From contig JAAVHP010000027.1 of the NCBI GenBank assembly GCA_014799665.1, forward strand, positions 1-64,000: a stretch of DNA of 64,000 bases. The letters are read 5' to 3'. Below the pieces are notes generated by a model. The model searched no databases. It saw only the letters and a list, made by a program, of their open reading frames with translations, and had not been told where the DNA came from. Both the position numbers and the translations under genes were made by a program. The DNA is from Clostridiales bacterium (GTDB lineage Bacteria; Bacillota; Clostridia; Christensenellales; Pumilibacteraceae). Below, piece by piece: positions 40,529 to 49,068 of this stretch (positions are counted from its first letter, which is position 1; every line of letters begins with the position of its first letter).

Positions 40529-40675
40529 TATTCGAGGAGCATTTTTGCTTGCTTGCAAGGGCAAAAATGCGACGACGACAAATTAGGTGCAATACCCCGC
40601 AGCTTGCTGCGGAAAGCGTGCGTAGCACGCGAGTCCGGAGCTTGCTCTGGGGTATAGTACCTAATTTTTTATTGT
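40529..40675 (+). repeat. Type 2 three-hairpin element, copy 2 (after collagen-like gene)
   Basis: Same layout as copy 1: hairpin ATTTTTGC/GCAAAAAT, then closing stem AAATTAGGTG..ATACCCC with complement at 40649-40666, and hairpins CCGCAGC/GCTGCGG, GCGTGC/GCACGC and CCGGAGC/GCTCTGG. First-hairpin pairs differ from copy 1 yet still pair. The collagen-like stop is 11 bases away. Confidence 0.75.
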
Positions 40676-40677
40676 TT

Positions 40678-41769
40678 TTAGGTTGCGAGTATACCCGCCG
40701 CACGGAGCGACGCGAGCAATTCGTTGAGAGTAGTGCCTACGTCGTCGGCAGTGGGCGTTGCGCCTACGTCCGCAACCGCCGCCGCGGGAGTGATCGTTCC
40801 CGCAGGTCCTGTCGCGCCCGTAGCGCCCGTCGCACCTGTCGCACCGGTTGCGCCTGTTGCACCCGTTACGCCCTGTATACCTTGAATACCCTGAGCGCCT
40901 GTTGCACCGGTAGGACCGGTCACACCCTGGATACCCTGAATACCTTGCGGTCCCGTCGCGCCCGTTGCACCGGTAACACCCGTTACGCCGGTAGGACCCG
41001 TTACACCTTGGATACCCTGTATGCCTTGCGGTCCCGTCGGTCCGGTCACACCCGTAACGCCGGTTGCACCCGTCGCGCCCGTAACGCCCTGTATACCCTG
41101 AACGCCCTGCGGACCTGTTGCACCCTGAGCACCCGTTGCGCCCGTCGCGCCGGTGACGCCGGTTACACCGGTAGGACCGGTAACGCCCTGAACGCCTTGC
41201 ACACCCTGCGGACCCGTGGGACCCGTCGCGCCCTGGATACCTTGAATACCCTGAATACCTTGTACGCCGGTAGGACCTGTGGGACCCGTGACGCCCGTCG
41301 CGCCTGTCGCGCCTGTCGCGCCCGTAGCACCGATAGGACCTGTTACGCCCTGGATACCCTGCGGACCTGTCGCGCCGGTGGCACCCGTAACGCCGTCAGC
41401 GCCGTCGGCACCCGTTGCGCCGGTCGCACCCGTAGGACCGACCGCGCCCTGTACGCCTTGAAGACCCTGAACGCCCTGCGGACCCGTGGGACCGGTGGGA
41501 CCGATCATTCCGGGCACGCCCTGAACGCCCTGTACGCCTTGCGGTCCTGTTGCACCCGTCGCGCCGGTTACGCCGTTAATGCCGGGATAGCCGCGCGGAC
41601 CGATAGGACCGGGCGCGCCCGTAGGACCCGTAGGACCTACGCAGCACGGACGCTGCGGCGGGTACGGGCATTGCGGGCGTTCGGGCTGATTGCATTCGCA
41701 GCCGTGCTCGATCTCGCAATCGTCGCAGCAATCGCAATCGTTAGGACGGTTGAAGAAATTGAAGAACAT
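40678..41769 (-). CDS. Collagen-like triple-helix repeat protein
   Basis: 363 residues. A Cys/Asp-rich head (DCDCCDDCEIEHGCECN), then about 90 Gly-X-Y triplets (roughly residues 44-320) dominated by GPTG, GATG, GVTG and GIQG units, then a 40-residue non-repetitive tail beginning TITPAAAVADVGATPTADD, like BclA-type trimerising ends. No classical signal peptide. Such proteins form filaments on spores or cells. Many Thr in the Y position are possible O-glycosylation sites, and a glycosyltransferase gene follows upstream. Start behind GGAGG. Confidence 0.88.
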   Translation of the reverse strand: MFFNFFNRPNDCDCCDDCEIEHGCECNQPERPQCPYPPQRPCCVGPTGPTGAPGPIGPRGYPGINGVTGATGATGPQGVQGVQGVPGMIGPTGPTGPQGVQGLQGVQGAVGPTGATGATGADGADGVTGATGATGPQGIQGVTGPIGATGATGATGATGVTGPTGPTGVQGIQGIQGIQGATGPTGPQGVQGVQGVTGPTGVTGVTGATGATGAQGATGPQGVQGIQGVTGATGATGVTGVTGPTGPQGIQGIQGVTGPTGVTGVTGATGATGPQGIQGIQGVTGPTGATGAQGIQGIQGVTGATGATGATGATGATGATGPAGTITPAAAVADVGATPTADDVGTTLNELLASLRAAGILAT

Positions 41770-41786
41770 GATTTACCTCCTTTGGT

Positions 41787-42878
41787 TTAAGTGTTTCTTT
41801 GCTTGTACATACCTAACCGCGCGAAATACTCGCGGTTATGCGCCACGCTCGGGTGGTTGGGGTTGCGGCGTTCGGCGCGCAGGTGGTAGCGAAACGCTTT
41901 CTTGTGCTCGCCCATGCGGTCGTAACACACCGTGAGCTGTAACAGCGGAATGAACCCGTACCGCTCGCCGTCGACGAACGCGCCGTCTTTCCCGTCGGGC
42001 TTTAACCGCACGGCAAGCCCGTACCACTGCGCCGCGGTGGCGTAATCGCCCTTGTCGAAATACAGCTCGCCGAGCTCGCAACACGCTTCGCCGCTCGGCG
42101 GACCGTAGATAAAGCTGTATGCGGCGAACCCGAGCGCGCTCTCGCTGTCGCCCGCCTGACGGTATATGCGCGACAGCATGACGCACGCGTCGATCTTGTT
42201 GACGTAGAACCCGCCCGGCATGGTCAAGAACCGCTCGAACTCCTTTCGCGCTCCGCCCTCGTCGCCGTTGAAGTACAGCTCGCGGGCGTAGTAGTACGTT
42301 TCGCGCGGCGAAAACACATCACCGCGCGCGGCGGCGCGACGGTAGATATCGAGGTTGCGCGAGCCGTTCGACCGCCCGCTCGGCTTGGCGTGAAGAACGG
42401 GGTACGGCAGTTTTTCTATCCTGCCGTGCGGCGCGACCGCTTCGTGCACTCTGCCTTCCCAGCGAAACCCGCCGTCCGTTTTCATTATCCGTTCGCGGTA
42501 GTACGAAAAAGTCGGCTTGCCGCGCCCGTCGGTCGAGAGAACGTACGGCAGCATGATGACGTCCGCGCCGTTCGCGCCCGCGCGCATGAACTTAGAAATC
42601 GCGCTCGCCGTTCGTGGCGAAAGAATATCGTCGGCGTCCAGCCACAGCCAATAGTCTGTCGTGATCTTGCCGAGCGCGAAGTTGCGCGCCGCCGAAAAGT
42701 CGTCGCACCATGGAAAGTCGAACACCTTGTCGGTATACTCGCGGGCGATCTGCTTGGTGTCGTCGGTCGAGCCCGTGTCGACGATAACTATCTCGTCGCA
42801 TAGGTTCTTTACGCCGTCAAGCGCGCGGCGGAGCACCTCGCTTTCGTTTTTAACAATCATGCATAGCCCGAGCGTCAT
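41787..42878 (-). CDS. GT2-family glycosyltransferase with TPR-like repeats
   Basis: 363 residues. N-terminal GT-A domain: LGLCMIVKNES, VDTGSTDDT and WLDADD (DxD) motifs. The second half (about 205-350) has TPR-like helical repeats such as ALGFAAYSFIYG and DYATAAQWYGLAVRLKP. Glycosyltransferases of this layout sit beside collagen-like genes in Bacillota; the collagen-like gene begins 18 bases after this stop, so one operon is likely and the protein is the probable glycosylation target. AAGGAG precedes the start. Confidence 0.86.
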   Translation of the reverse strand: MTLGLCMIVKNESEVLRRALDGVKNLCDEIVIVDTGSTDDTKQIAREYTDKVFDFPWCDDFSAARNFALGKITTDYWLWLDADDILSPRTASAISKFMRAGANGADVIMLPYVLSTDGRGKPTFSYYRERIMKTDGGFRWEGRVHEAVAPHGRIEKLPYPVLHAKPSGRSNGSRNLDIYRRAAARGDVFSPRETYYYARELYFNGDEGGARKEFERFLTMPGGFYVNKIDACVMLSRIYRQAGDSESALGFAAYSFIYGPPSGEACCELGELYFDKGDYATAAQWYGLAVRLKPDGKDGAFVDGERYGFIPLLQLTVCYDRMGEHKKAFRYHLRAERRNPNHPSVAHNREYFARLGMYKQRNT

Positions 42879-42969
42879 TGATCAACCAATTCTCCTTTCC
42901 GTCTACGGTCTATTTCATGATATGTTTTTACTTTGTCAATTGTGAGTCGTTAATTAAAAACGGCAACAA

Positions 42970-43004
42970 AAAACAGGCTGCAAATTATGCAACCTGCTTT
43001 TTTT
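42970..43004 (-). terminator. Terminator of the gene at 43025
   Basis: On the minus strand GCAGGTTGC pairs with GCAGCCTG(T), followed by TTTTTTG. Lies about 20 bases after the stop. Confidence 0.75.
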
Positions 43005-43024
43005 GTTATTTCTCAAAGAAAAGC

Positions 43025-43561
43025 TTATTTATTGAAAGCGAGAGAAAGTCCGCCTGCGACAGCCGCTACAAGCCCGCCGATAAAGCCGAGCCATACGCCG
43101 ACGCCCGCCGTGTACTTGATTTCCGCAAGAGAGCCCCAATCAAGGCTGAGATATTCGCCGCACTGGCTAGCCATAACGAGACCGGCAACAAGAACGAGTA
43201 CTGCGCCGACAAACGTGACGGCAATACCGACGAAGCGAATGATCTTTACGTTCTTGCCGAGGAATACGTTAAGCACGCAATCGATCGCAAGAATGACCGC
43301 ACCGACAACCGCAACGATAAACGAGATGATACCGAAAACGTTGCTGACGCCGACCTTCTTGCCGAGCACTTCTTCAACGCCCCACACGTCGCCGTCGAAC
43401 AGATTGAGCATTTTCGTTTCAGAAGTACCCGCGAGCTTGCTGGACGTAGTCACCGCGACCTGACCGACGAACATACCGACGATCACGAGCACGAGCCCGA
43501 CGAGAATGAGCGCGGCGAAAACGAAGCCGAGCACACTTTTAGAGTTACCTTTCTTTCCCAT
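43025..43561 (-). CDS. Four-helix membrane protein of unknown function
   Basis: 178 residues. Four hydrophobic helices (about 10-34, 74-96, 108-128 and 148-172) with a 35-residue loop after the first. A tight layout with small residues (Gly, Ala, Val) in each helix. Start at ATG 43561 behind GGAGG. No family recognised. The promoter overlaps a palindrome that could be an operator. Confidence 0.7.
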   Translation of the reverse strand: MGKKGNSKSVLGFVFAALILVGLVLVIVGMFVGQVAVTTSSKLAGTSETKMLNLFDGDVWGVEEVLGKKVGVSNVFGIISFIVAVVGAVILAIDCVLNVFLGKNVKIIRFVGIAVTFVGAVLVLVAGLVMASQCGEYLSLDWGSLAEIKYTAGVGVWLGFIGGLVAAVAGGLSLAFNK

Positions 43562-43574
43562 TTTAACCTCCGAT

Positions 43575-43619
43575 GGTATTATCTTAAAAGATAATACCAC
43601 AAGTTGTTGATTTTGTCAA
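43575..43619 (-). promoter_or_regulatory. Promoter with palindrome over the -10
   Basis: On the minus strand TTGACA (43619-43614), 17-base spacer, TATTAT (43596-43591). An 11-bp-arm palindrome GGTATTATCTT / AAGATAATACC (43575-43598) starts within the -10 and runs over the likely transcription start. It could be a repressor site or a 5' stabilising hairpin. Confidence 0.65.
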
Positions 43620-43705
43620 CAAGTTTATAAAAATTACAAGCATATTCGAGTGCAAAGATACGAGTTAGGCGCGACGGTTTACTAAGCATATACGCGCTCT
43701 AACGC

Positions 43706-43738
43706 AAAAGCGGCTGTCGTACCGACAACAGCCGCTTC
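43706..43738 (-). terminator. Terminator of the purine permease gene
   Basis: AAGCGGCTGT and ACAGCCGCTT form a 10-bp stem around a short loop, with a TTTTG tract on the minus strand. Confidence 0.8.
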
Positions 43739-43786
43739 CATAAAAAGTCAAGCGAGCGAATTTCGCCCGATTGATAGCGAGAATTT

Positions 43787-45409
43787 TTAGTGCGTAAGGA
43801 AGAACATCAATATGAACAGCACCGCGATAACGATCGTTACAACGCTGATAGGCTCTTTCTTTTCTTCCATGAGCGCGTCCTTGTTCCTAACGCAGAGGAG
43901 CATGGAGATCGCTTTGATAAGCAGCCACGAAATGATACCGAACGCAATACCGTAAGAGATATTGTAGGTGAACGGCATCATGGCGATGGTAAGGAACGCA
44001 GGAACAGCTTGACCGACGTCCGTCCACTCGATTTCGCGCACACAGTTCATCATAAGCACGCCTACATAGATAAGCGCGATAGCCGTAGCGCACGAAGGGA
44101 TCATTTCGGCGATCGGACTGAGGAACATAGCCACAAAGAAGCAAGCCGCAGTAATGAGCGAAGCGAAGCCGGTACGCGCGCCCGCACCGATACCCGACGA
44201 GCTTTCGACGAAGGTCGTGACGGTGGAAGTACCGCAGACAGCGCCCACGGTGGTTGCGATAGCGTCGCAAAGCATAGCCTTGTTGATGTTGGGAATGCCG
44301 CCGTCCGCTTCGAGCATATTGCCGCGCGCGCAAGCGCCGTACAGCGTGCCCATGGTATCGAACATATCGACCATGCAGAACGCGAGCGACGAAGTGATGA
44401 TCACGAGCGCGAGCGAGCCGCCGTTATGCGTCGAAAGGTATGCGCTGAAATCGAAGCCCTCAGTAAAGACCTTGCCGACCGATTCCGTGCCGAACGCCTT
44501 GAACGCGTCGATAGGATTGGAGAAAGTAAAGCCGTCGATAACACCCATGCACTTAGCGTCGCCGTAAGCGTAACCGATGCCCATGAATATCCAGTAAAGC
44601 GTCGCGCCGCCGAGGATAGCCCACAGCACCGCGCCTTTAACGCCCTTCTTAGCCATGACCGCGACTGCGATAAGACCGAGGATAGTGACAATAAGGGGCA
44701 TGACCGAACCGTAGGTTGCCGAGCCGCCCAGGCTTTCGGGAAGAAGGTTGAACGAAGCGAGCGCAACACCCGTCGAACCGTCCTTAACAACAAGTCCCAC
44801 GTTTTGAAGTCCGACGAACGCAATGAACAGACCGATACCTGCGGGAACGGCAATACGCACTACCTTGGGTATGGCGTTGAATATTACCCTGCGAAGTCCG
44901 GTGACGGTGAGAAGTATGAACACGATACCGTCGATAAGAACGAGTATCAACGCGTTAGCGTAAGAAAGTCCGAGCGTTAAGCAAATGGTGAAAACGAAGA
45001 ATGCGTTAAGCCCCATGCCACTGGCTTGCGCCATAGGCAATCTGGCAAGTAACGCCATTAACAGTGTGCCGACGACTGCCGAGATAGCCGTTGCGATATA
45101 GATCGCGCCGAAGCTGACTCCAAGCGCCCCGCCTACGTCGTTCGAGAACATATTGGAGTTGACAATGAGGATGTAGACCATTGCCATGAACGTAACGAGA
45201 CCGCCGACGATCTCCCTGCGGAAGGTCGAGCCCTTACCGCTGATGCCGAAAAACTTATCGAGCTTAGCGGCAAAGCCTTTGTACGGCGTTTGTGCGACAG
45301 CCGTTCCGTCTGATTCGGTCTTGACCGTTTCTTCGGGCGCAGCTGCGTCTTGCGTTACTTCGGGCGTTTCCGCTTCCTCGGTAACGGGTTGCTTGTCTTC
45401 TGTTTCCAT
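43787..45409 (-). CDS. NCS2-family purine permease
   Basis: 540 residues, about 12-14 membrane helices; AzgA-like branch of the NCS2 (xanthine/uracil) family, which imports adenine, guanine or hypoxanthine with protons. Supporting segments are MAQASGMGLNAFF and SSSGIGAGARTGFASL. A 70-residue Glu/Thr-rich cytoplasmic N-terminal tail is longer than usual. GGAGAC precedes the start. hpt lies 61 bases upstream on the same strand, so uptake and salvage are probably linked. Confidence 0.9.
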   Translation of the reverse strand: METEDKQPVTEEAETPEVTQDAAAPEETVKTESDGTAVAQTPYKGFAAKLDKFFGISGKGSTFRREIVGGLVTFMAMVYILIVNSNMFSNDVGGALGVSFGAIYIATAISAVVGTLLMALLARLPMAQASGMGLNAFFVFTICLTLGLSYANALILVLIDGIVFILLTVTGLRRVIFNAIPKVVRIAVPAGIGLFIAFVGLQNVGLVVKDGSTGVALASFNLLPESLGGSATYGSVMPLIVTILGLIAVAVMAKKGVKGAVLWAILGGATLYWIFMGIGYAYGDAKCMGVIDGFTFSNPIDAFKAFGTESVGKVFTEGFDFSAYLSTHNGGSLALVIITSSLAFCMVDMFDTMGTLYGACARGNMLEADGGIPNINKAMLCDAIATTVGAVCGTSTVTTFVESSSGIGAGARTGFASLITAACFFVAMFLSPIAEMIPSCATAIALIYVGVLMMNCVREIEWTDVGQAVPAFLTIAMMPFTYNISYGIAFGIISWLLIKAISMLLCVRNKDALMEEKKEPISVVTIVIAVLFILMFFLTH

Positions 45410-45470
45410 TAGACGTCTCCTAAAATTATATTTAACCGATATTTCGGTCGGTTACGAATGAGATTGAGAA

Positions 45471-46010
45471 TTACTTTTCGTATATTTCTCTTTTCAAAAT
45501 TCCCACGTACGGGAGAGTTCTGTACTGCTGCGCGTAGTCGAGTCCGTAGCCTACTATAAACTCGTCGCCGATAGTAAAGCACGAATAGTCGGCTTTTACG
45601 TCCACTACCCTGCGGCTGGGCTTATCGAACAGCGACACGACGGTGAACGACTTTGCGCCCCTGCCCATAATTAGGTCGCGCATACGCACCAGGGTGTTGC
45701 CCGAGTCGACAATATCCTCCACAAGTAAAACTTCACGGCCCTCGACCGATGCGGCAAGGTCCATGACGATTTTGGGTACGCCCGTACTCTTAGAGCCCGA
45801 GCCGTATGAAGATACTGTCATGAAGTCGATTTGGACAGGCGTCTGCATTGCGCGAACGAGGTCGCAAAAAAACATTACGCTGCCTTTGAGTACGCTTATA
45901 GCAAGCGGGTTAGTGCCCTCGAATTTTTTATCGAGCCACGCCGCCGCTTCCTTAACTTTCTGCGCTATTTGTTCTTCGGTAAGAACGATACTTTCAAGAT
46001 CCTTATTCAT
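45471..46010 (-). CDS. hpt: Hypoxanthine phosphoribosyltransferase
   Basis: Converts hypoxanthine or guanine plus PRPP to IMP or GMP; 179 residues, normal. The PRPP loop VLLVEDIVDSGNTL is exact, and VLKGSVMFFCDL is the N-terminal signature. The nearest GAGG is 14 bases before ATG, too far for a good site, and both it and the region up to the ATG lie in an 18-bp stem of a type 3 element, so initiation may be restrained. Confidence 0.95.
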   Translation of the reverse strand: MNKDLESIVLTEEQIAQKVKEAAAWLDKKFEGTNPLAISVLKGSVMFFCDLVRAMQTPVQIDFMTVSSYGSGSKSTGVPKIVMDLAASVEGREVLLVEDIVDSGNTLVRMRDLIMGRGAKSFTVVSLFDKPSRRVVDVKADYSCFTIGDEFIVGYGLDYAQQYRTLPYVGILKREIYEK

Positions 46011-46597
46011 GTACGGGTGTTCAACCTCAAAAGAAACATTTTTACGGCAAAATTTCGGTCTATACGCGCGAAGCGTCGCTTGCCGTACCGCAGAGAGTAC
46101 GACGCGCTCCGTTTCGCACGTCTATCCTTGTGATTTTTGCTCGTAAAAACGCCTTGCGCCCCAAGCGAGACTATTTTGCAGCTATATCAAGGCAAACGAG
46201 CGCAGTCGTAGCCTCGGTGCTACGTCAAGCGAGTTTAACGCCGATAGAGCGCAAAAGAGCCCGCTTGGGGTGTTTCGCCTGAGATTGAACACCCGTAATC
46301 AATTTTATCACATTTCGACAAATATAGCAATTATTTGACGCGGCGTTATTAAATTTTTTAATCGCAACTACCGACTTTCCCGTTATACCCCTCCCCTACC
46401 CCTCCCCCAGTGGGGAGGGTATGATCACAAGTGATTAAGCTAAACACGCCTTTATAACCTCCCCCTTTGGGAGAGGCATGGGGTGTGGACCGCTTGCGGT
46501 GGTGGGGGCATTACGGGCAGTATTGATTAAATAAGCAAACCGTCAATTATAAAAGCGGCTGAGCTAAGCCCTGCCGCTTTCATTATACTATATGTTT
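46011..46597. repeat. Gene-free block: large type 3-like element and GC-rich repeats
   Basis: A type 3-like element spans 46012-46298. Outer arms TACGGGTGTTCAACCTCA and complement (46281-46298) have one mismatch. Two inner hairpins follow: TTTTTACG...CGTAAAAA (about 46040-46150) and CCCCAAGCGAGACTATTTTGC (46160-46180) with complement at 46252-46271. The apex holds CGTAGCCTCGGTGCTACG and TTTAACGCC. Type 4 GC palindromes follow at 46387-46424 and 46459-46514. No gene seen. Confidence 0.7.
46552..46582 (-). terminator. Terminator of dnaB
   Basis: GAAAGCGGC pairs with GCCGCTTT(T) on the minus strand, with a T-rich tract after the stem. Confidence 0.75.
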
Positions 46598-48199
46598 TTA
46601 CTCATCGAGCAGTCCGCTGTCTACCGCGTCGGCGGGTGCGCCGCTACTATCGCCCTGACCTTCGTCAATGGGCGTGCCGTTATCTATGACCGCGGCGAGC
46701 GGATCGAGCGCGGGCTCGTAATCGTCAGGCGGGGGCGCGGACTCCTCGAACCCGACCGACCTACCCGAGTACGACGGCGGCGGACCGTCGGGGCGGCTCG
46801 CCATGTCGGGATCTGAGAATGTGGTAGTGGACGGGTGCCACAAAAGCTTGATATTGCCCGTTTCGCCGTTGCGGTGCTTAGCTACGTTGAGGTACACCTC
46901 GCTGACCTCGGGTCTGGAAGTTTTATCGCCTTCGCCCGGCGTATCCTTTCTGTCTATGAACAGGACTATATCCGCGTCCTGCTCGATCGCGCCAGAGTCA
47001 CGAAGGTCCGACAAACGGCTTTCCTTGTCGTTGCCCTTGCGCTGTTCGATGCTACGCGACATTTGCGACAACAGAAGAATGGGAACGTCCAGTTCTTTTG
47101 CCGAAAGCTTGATGGCGCGCGTGATCTCCGCGACCTCGCGAACGAAGTTATCGAGCTTTTTGCCGCTCTGCATGAGTTGCAGGTAGTCTATCATTATGAA
47201 GTCGAGCCCGACCGAATGTTTGAGCGCACGGCACTTGCTTAGGATCTCGGCGGGCGTGATATTGCCCGACTCGTCTACGTACAGCTGAGTGTTTAACAGC
47301 TCGTTCTTGGCGGCGTACAGCCTGTCCCACTCGGTCTCGCTTACGACGGCGCGGTTTGCACGCGACATATCGTACTCGCCCACCGAGCACAGTATACGCT
47401 TGGCGAGCTGGACGGCGCTCATTTCGAGCGAGAACACGGCTACCACGTACGGCTTGTTCGTGTCGGGTCTCCTGCGACGCGCGGCGTTGACCGCGCAGTT
47501 CATTGCAAAGCTCGTTTTACCCTGACCGGGACGCGCCGCGAGTATTATAAGGTCGCTCTTTTGGAAGCCGCCGCCTAGCACTGTATCGAGCTTGGCAAAC
47601 CCCGTAGGCACGCCGCGGTACACCGTGGTTTCGGTCGCGCGCTCGCGCAGGTCTTTAAGCACCTCGTCCACGTACCCGTTAAGGTTTTCGGGCTTGCCTC
47701 TGCGGTTAGTTTCCGCCAAGCCGTAGAGCGCGGCTTCGGCACGGCTCAATGCCGTGTCGTCGGGATCGAGCGAATACGCTTCGTCCGCCATGCGTTTGGC
47801 GATATCGATTATGGCGCGCAGGCGCGTATACTTTTTGACTATGTCGAAATAGTATTCTGAGTTCGCCGTCGACGGCACCGAAGCGATAAGCTTAGTGAGA
47901 TACTCCACGCCGCCGCTCATTTCAAGCGTGCCGCTCTTTTCGAGCACGCCGACAACCGTTACAAGGTCGATAGCCTTCGCGCCGGTGAACAGCTCGGCGA
48001 TCGCTTCGTAAATAAGCTTATGCGCGGGCGTGTAGAAATCGTCGGCGCGAAGCTCGGGCATGAACTTAGACGCGGTCTGCCCGTCGATAAGCATACCGCC
48101 CAATAGCGCGGTTTCCGCCTCGTAGCTGTTGGGCGTTTCGCGCGTGACTAAGTTGGGATGTTTTTTTGCGAACTGTTCACGTTCGTCTTTCGTAGGCAT
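46598..48199 (-). CDS. dnaB: Replicative DNA helicase
   Basis: Hexameric 5'-3' helicase. 533 residues, about 80 longer than E. coli DnaB because of an acidic, Pro-rich C-terminal tail (about 455-533). N-terminal domain SYEAETALLGGMLID; Walker A AARPGQGKTSFAMN; Walker B FIMIDYLQLM; the arginine region SDLRDSGAIEQDAD is normal. AAAAGGAGAC precedes the start. Neighbouring rplI or dhh genes, common companions, are absent here. Confidence 0.94.
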   Translation of the reverse strand: MPTKDEREQFAKKHPNLVTRETPNSYEAETALLGGMLIDGQTASKFMPELRADDFYTPAHKLIYEAIAELFTGAKAIDLVTVVGVLEKSGTLEMSGGVEYLTKLIASVPSTANSEYYFDIVKKYTRLRAIIDIAKRMADEAYSLDPDDTALSRAEAALYGLAETNRRGKPENLNGYVDEVLKDLRERATETTVYRGVPTGFAKLDTVLGGGFQKSDLIILAARPGQGKTSFAMNCAVNAARRRRPDTNKPYVVAVFSLEMSAVQLAKRILCSVGEYDMSRANRAVVSETEWDRLYAAKNELLNTQLYVDESGNITPAEILSKCRALKHSVGLDFIMIDYLQLMQSGKKLDNFVREVAEITRAIKLSAKELDVPILLLSQMSRSIEQRKGNDKESRLSDLRDSGAIEQDADIVLFIDRKDTPGEGDKTSRPEVSEVYLNVAKHRNGETGNIKLLWHPSTTTFSDPDMASRPDGPPPSYSGRSVGFEESAPPPDDYEPALDPLAAVIDNGTPIDEGQGDSSGAPADAVDSGLLDE

Positions 48200-48210
48200 A
48201 CAGTCTCCTT

Positions 48211-49068
48211 TTACTTATCCAATAGTCTCGGTTTTTTCTTTTCTTTCTCGTTGAGCGCGACGCGCATTACCGCGAGCACTGCCGCGCCGATAGCGATTGC
48301 CGCGAGATACCAGCCGTACGGCACGGGTCTGTCGTACTTGAAATCGACCGTTGTTTCCGCCCTGTCGAAGTAGCGCGTAAACTCGTACTTTGCGCCGCCG
48401 CCTATCTCGCTCTTATCGCCCGAGCTCTCCATTCGCGCCGAGCCCGTTCGCGCGTACGTGAGCATGAGCCCGTCGGGGTTGAGCGCGTTTATCGCGGGGA
48501 ACGCTTCGTATATGGACGGGAAGGTGCTCGTCCACTCGCCGTACTCGTCGCGCGCGATCGCGCCGTTCTTAATGCGTTCGAGCACGCTCGTCGACCTGTA
48601 CGGATCGACGTTATCGTACTGCTCGCGGACGCCGTTGAACGGATTGGGCGCGGACGCCGTGTACGTGCGGATAAACGGAGTGCCGACGTAGGTCGTATCG
48701 AAAATCTGTTTCGCGCCGATAAGGTCTAGCTCGGACGCGCTCGATACGCGCTTGACGTAGCTGACCGTGTACTCGCTCGAAGTCCTCGTCGCGCTTTTCA
48801 GCTCGTACCCATACGAAGCGAACAACGCGTTAAAGTAGCTTTCGACGGTGTACTTTTCGCCGTTACTATCGACCGCCGCCGTTTGCTCCAAAAGCTCGAC
48901 GGTCGCCGTATCGATAGTCAGCTCGTACTCGTTGTACCGCGACCCGCCCGAGTTGTAATCGTACACCGTAAGGCGCGCGCCGCAACCGGTAAACATCACG
49001 CCGCAGCATATTATGACGGCGAGCGCGAAAACGCGAAGCAGCCGTTTTTTCAGCGCCGTTATTTGCAA
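48211..49068 (-). CDS. Lipoprotein with C-terminal membrane helix
   Basis: 285 residues. A hydrophobic signal segment (about 12-27) ends in a lipobox-like VMFTGC, so Cys28 or so is likely lipidated. A membrane helix lies near 252-274 (WYLAAIAIGAAVLAVM) with a basic cytoplasmic end, so the domain is anchored at both ends. The start is TTG 49068, overlapping the pepF stop by 10 bases; no ATG precedes the signal segment. No family recognised. Confidence 0.65.
   Translation of the reverse strand: MQITALKKRLLRVFALAVIICCGVMFTGCGARLTVYDYNSGGSRYNEYELTIDTATVELLEQTAAVDSNGEKYTVESYFNALFASYGYELKSATRTSSEYTVSYVKRVSSASELDLIGAKQIFDTTYVGTPFIRTYTASAPNPFNGVREQYDNVDPYRSTSVLERIKNGAIARDEYGEWTSTFPSIYEAFPAINALNPDGLMLTYARTGSARMESSGDKSEIGGGAKYEFTRYFDRAETTVDFKYDRPVPYGWYLAAIAIGAAVLAVMRVALNEKEKKKPRLLDK

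Noticed and set aside
40678..41640. CRISPR array suspected from the dense short repeats
   Set aside because: The repeats are in-frame Gly-X-Y codons with no fixed repeat-spacer length and no cas genes nearby.
40471..41790. Arg/Thr/Cys-rich plus-strand frame across the collagen-like gene
   Set aside because: It arises from the repetitive GGN-CCN-ACN codons of the collagen gene read backwards.
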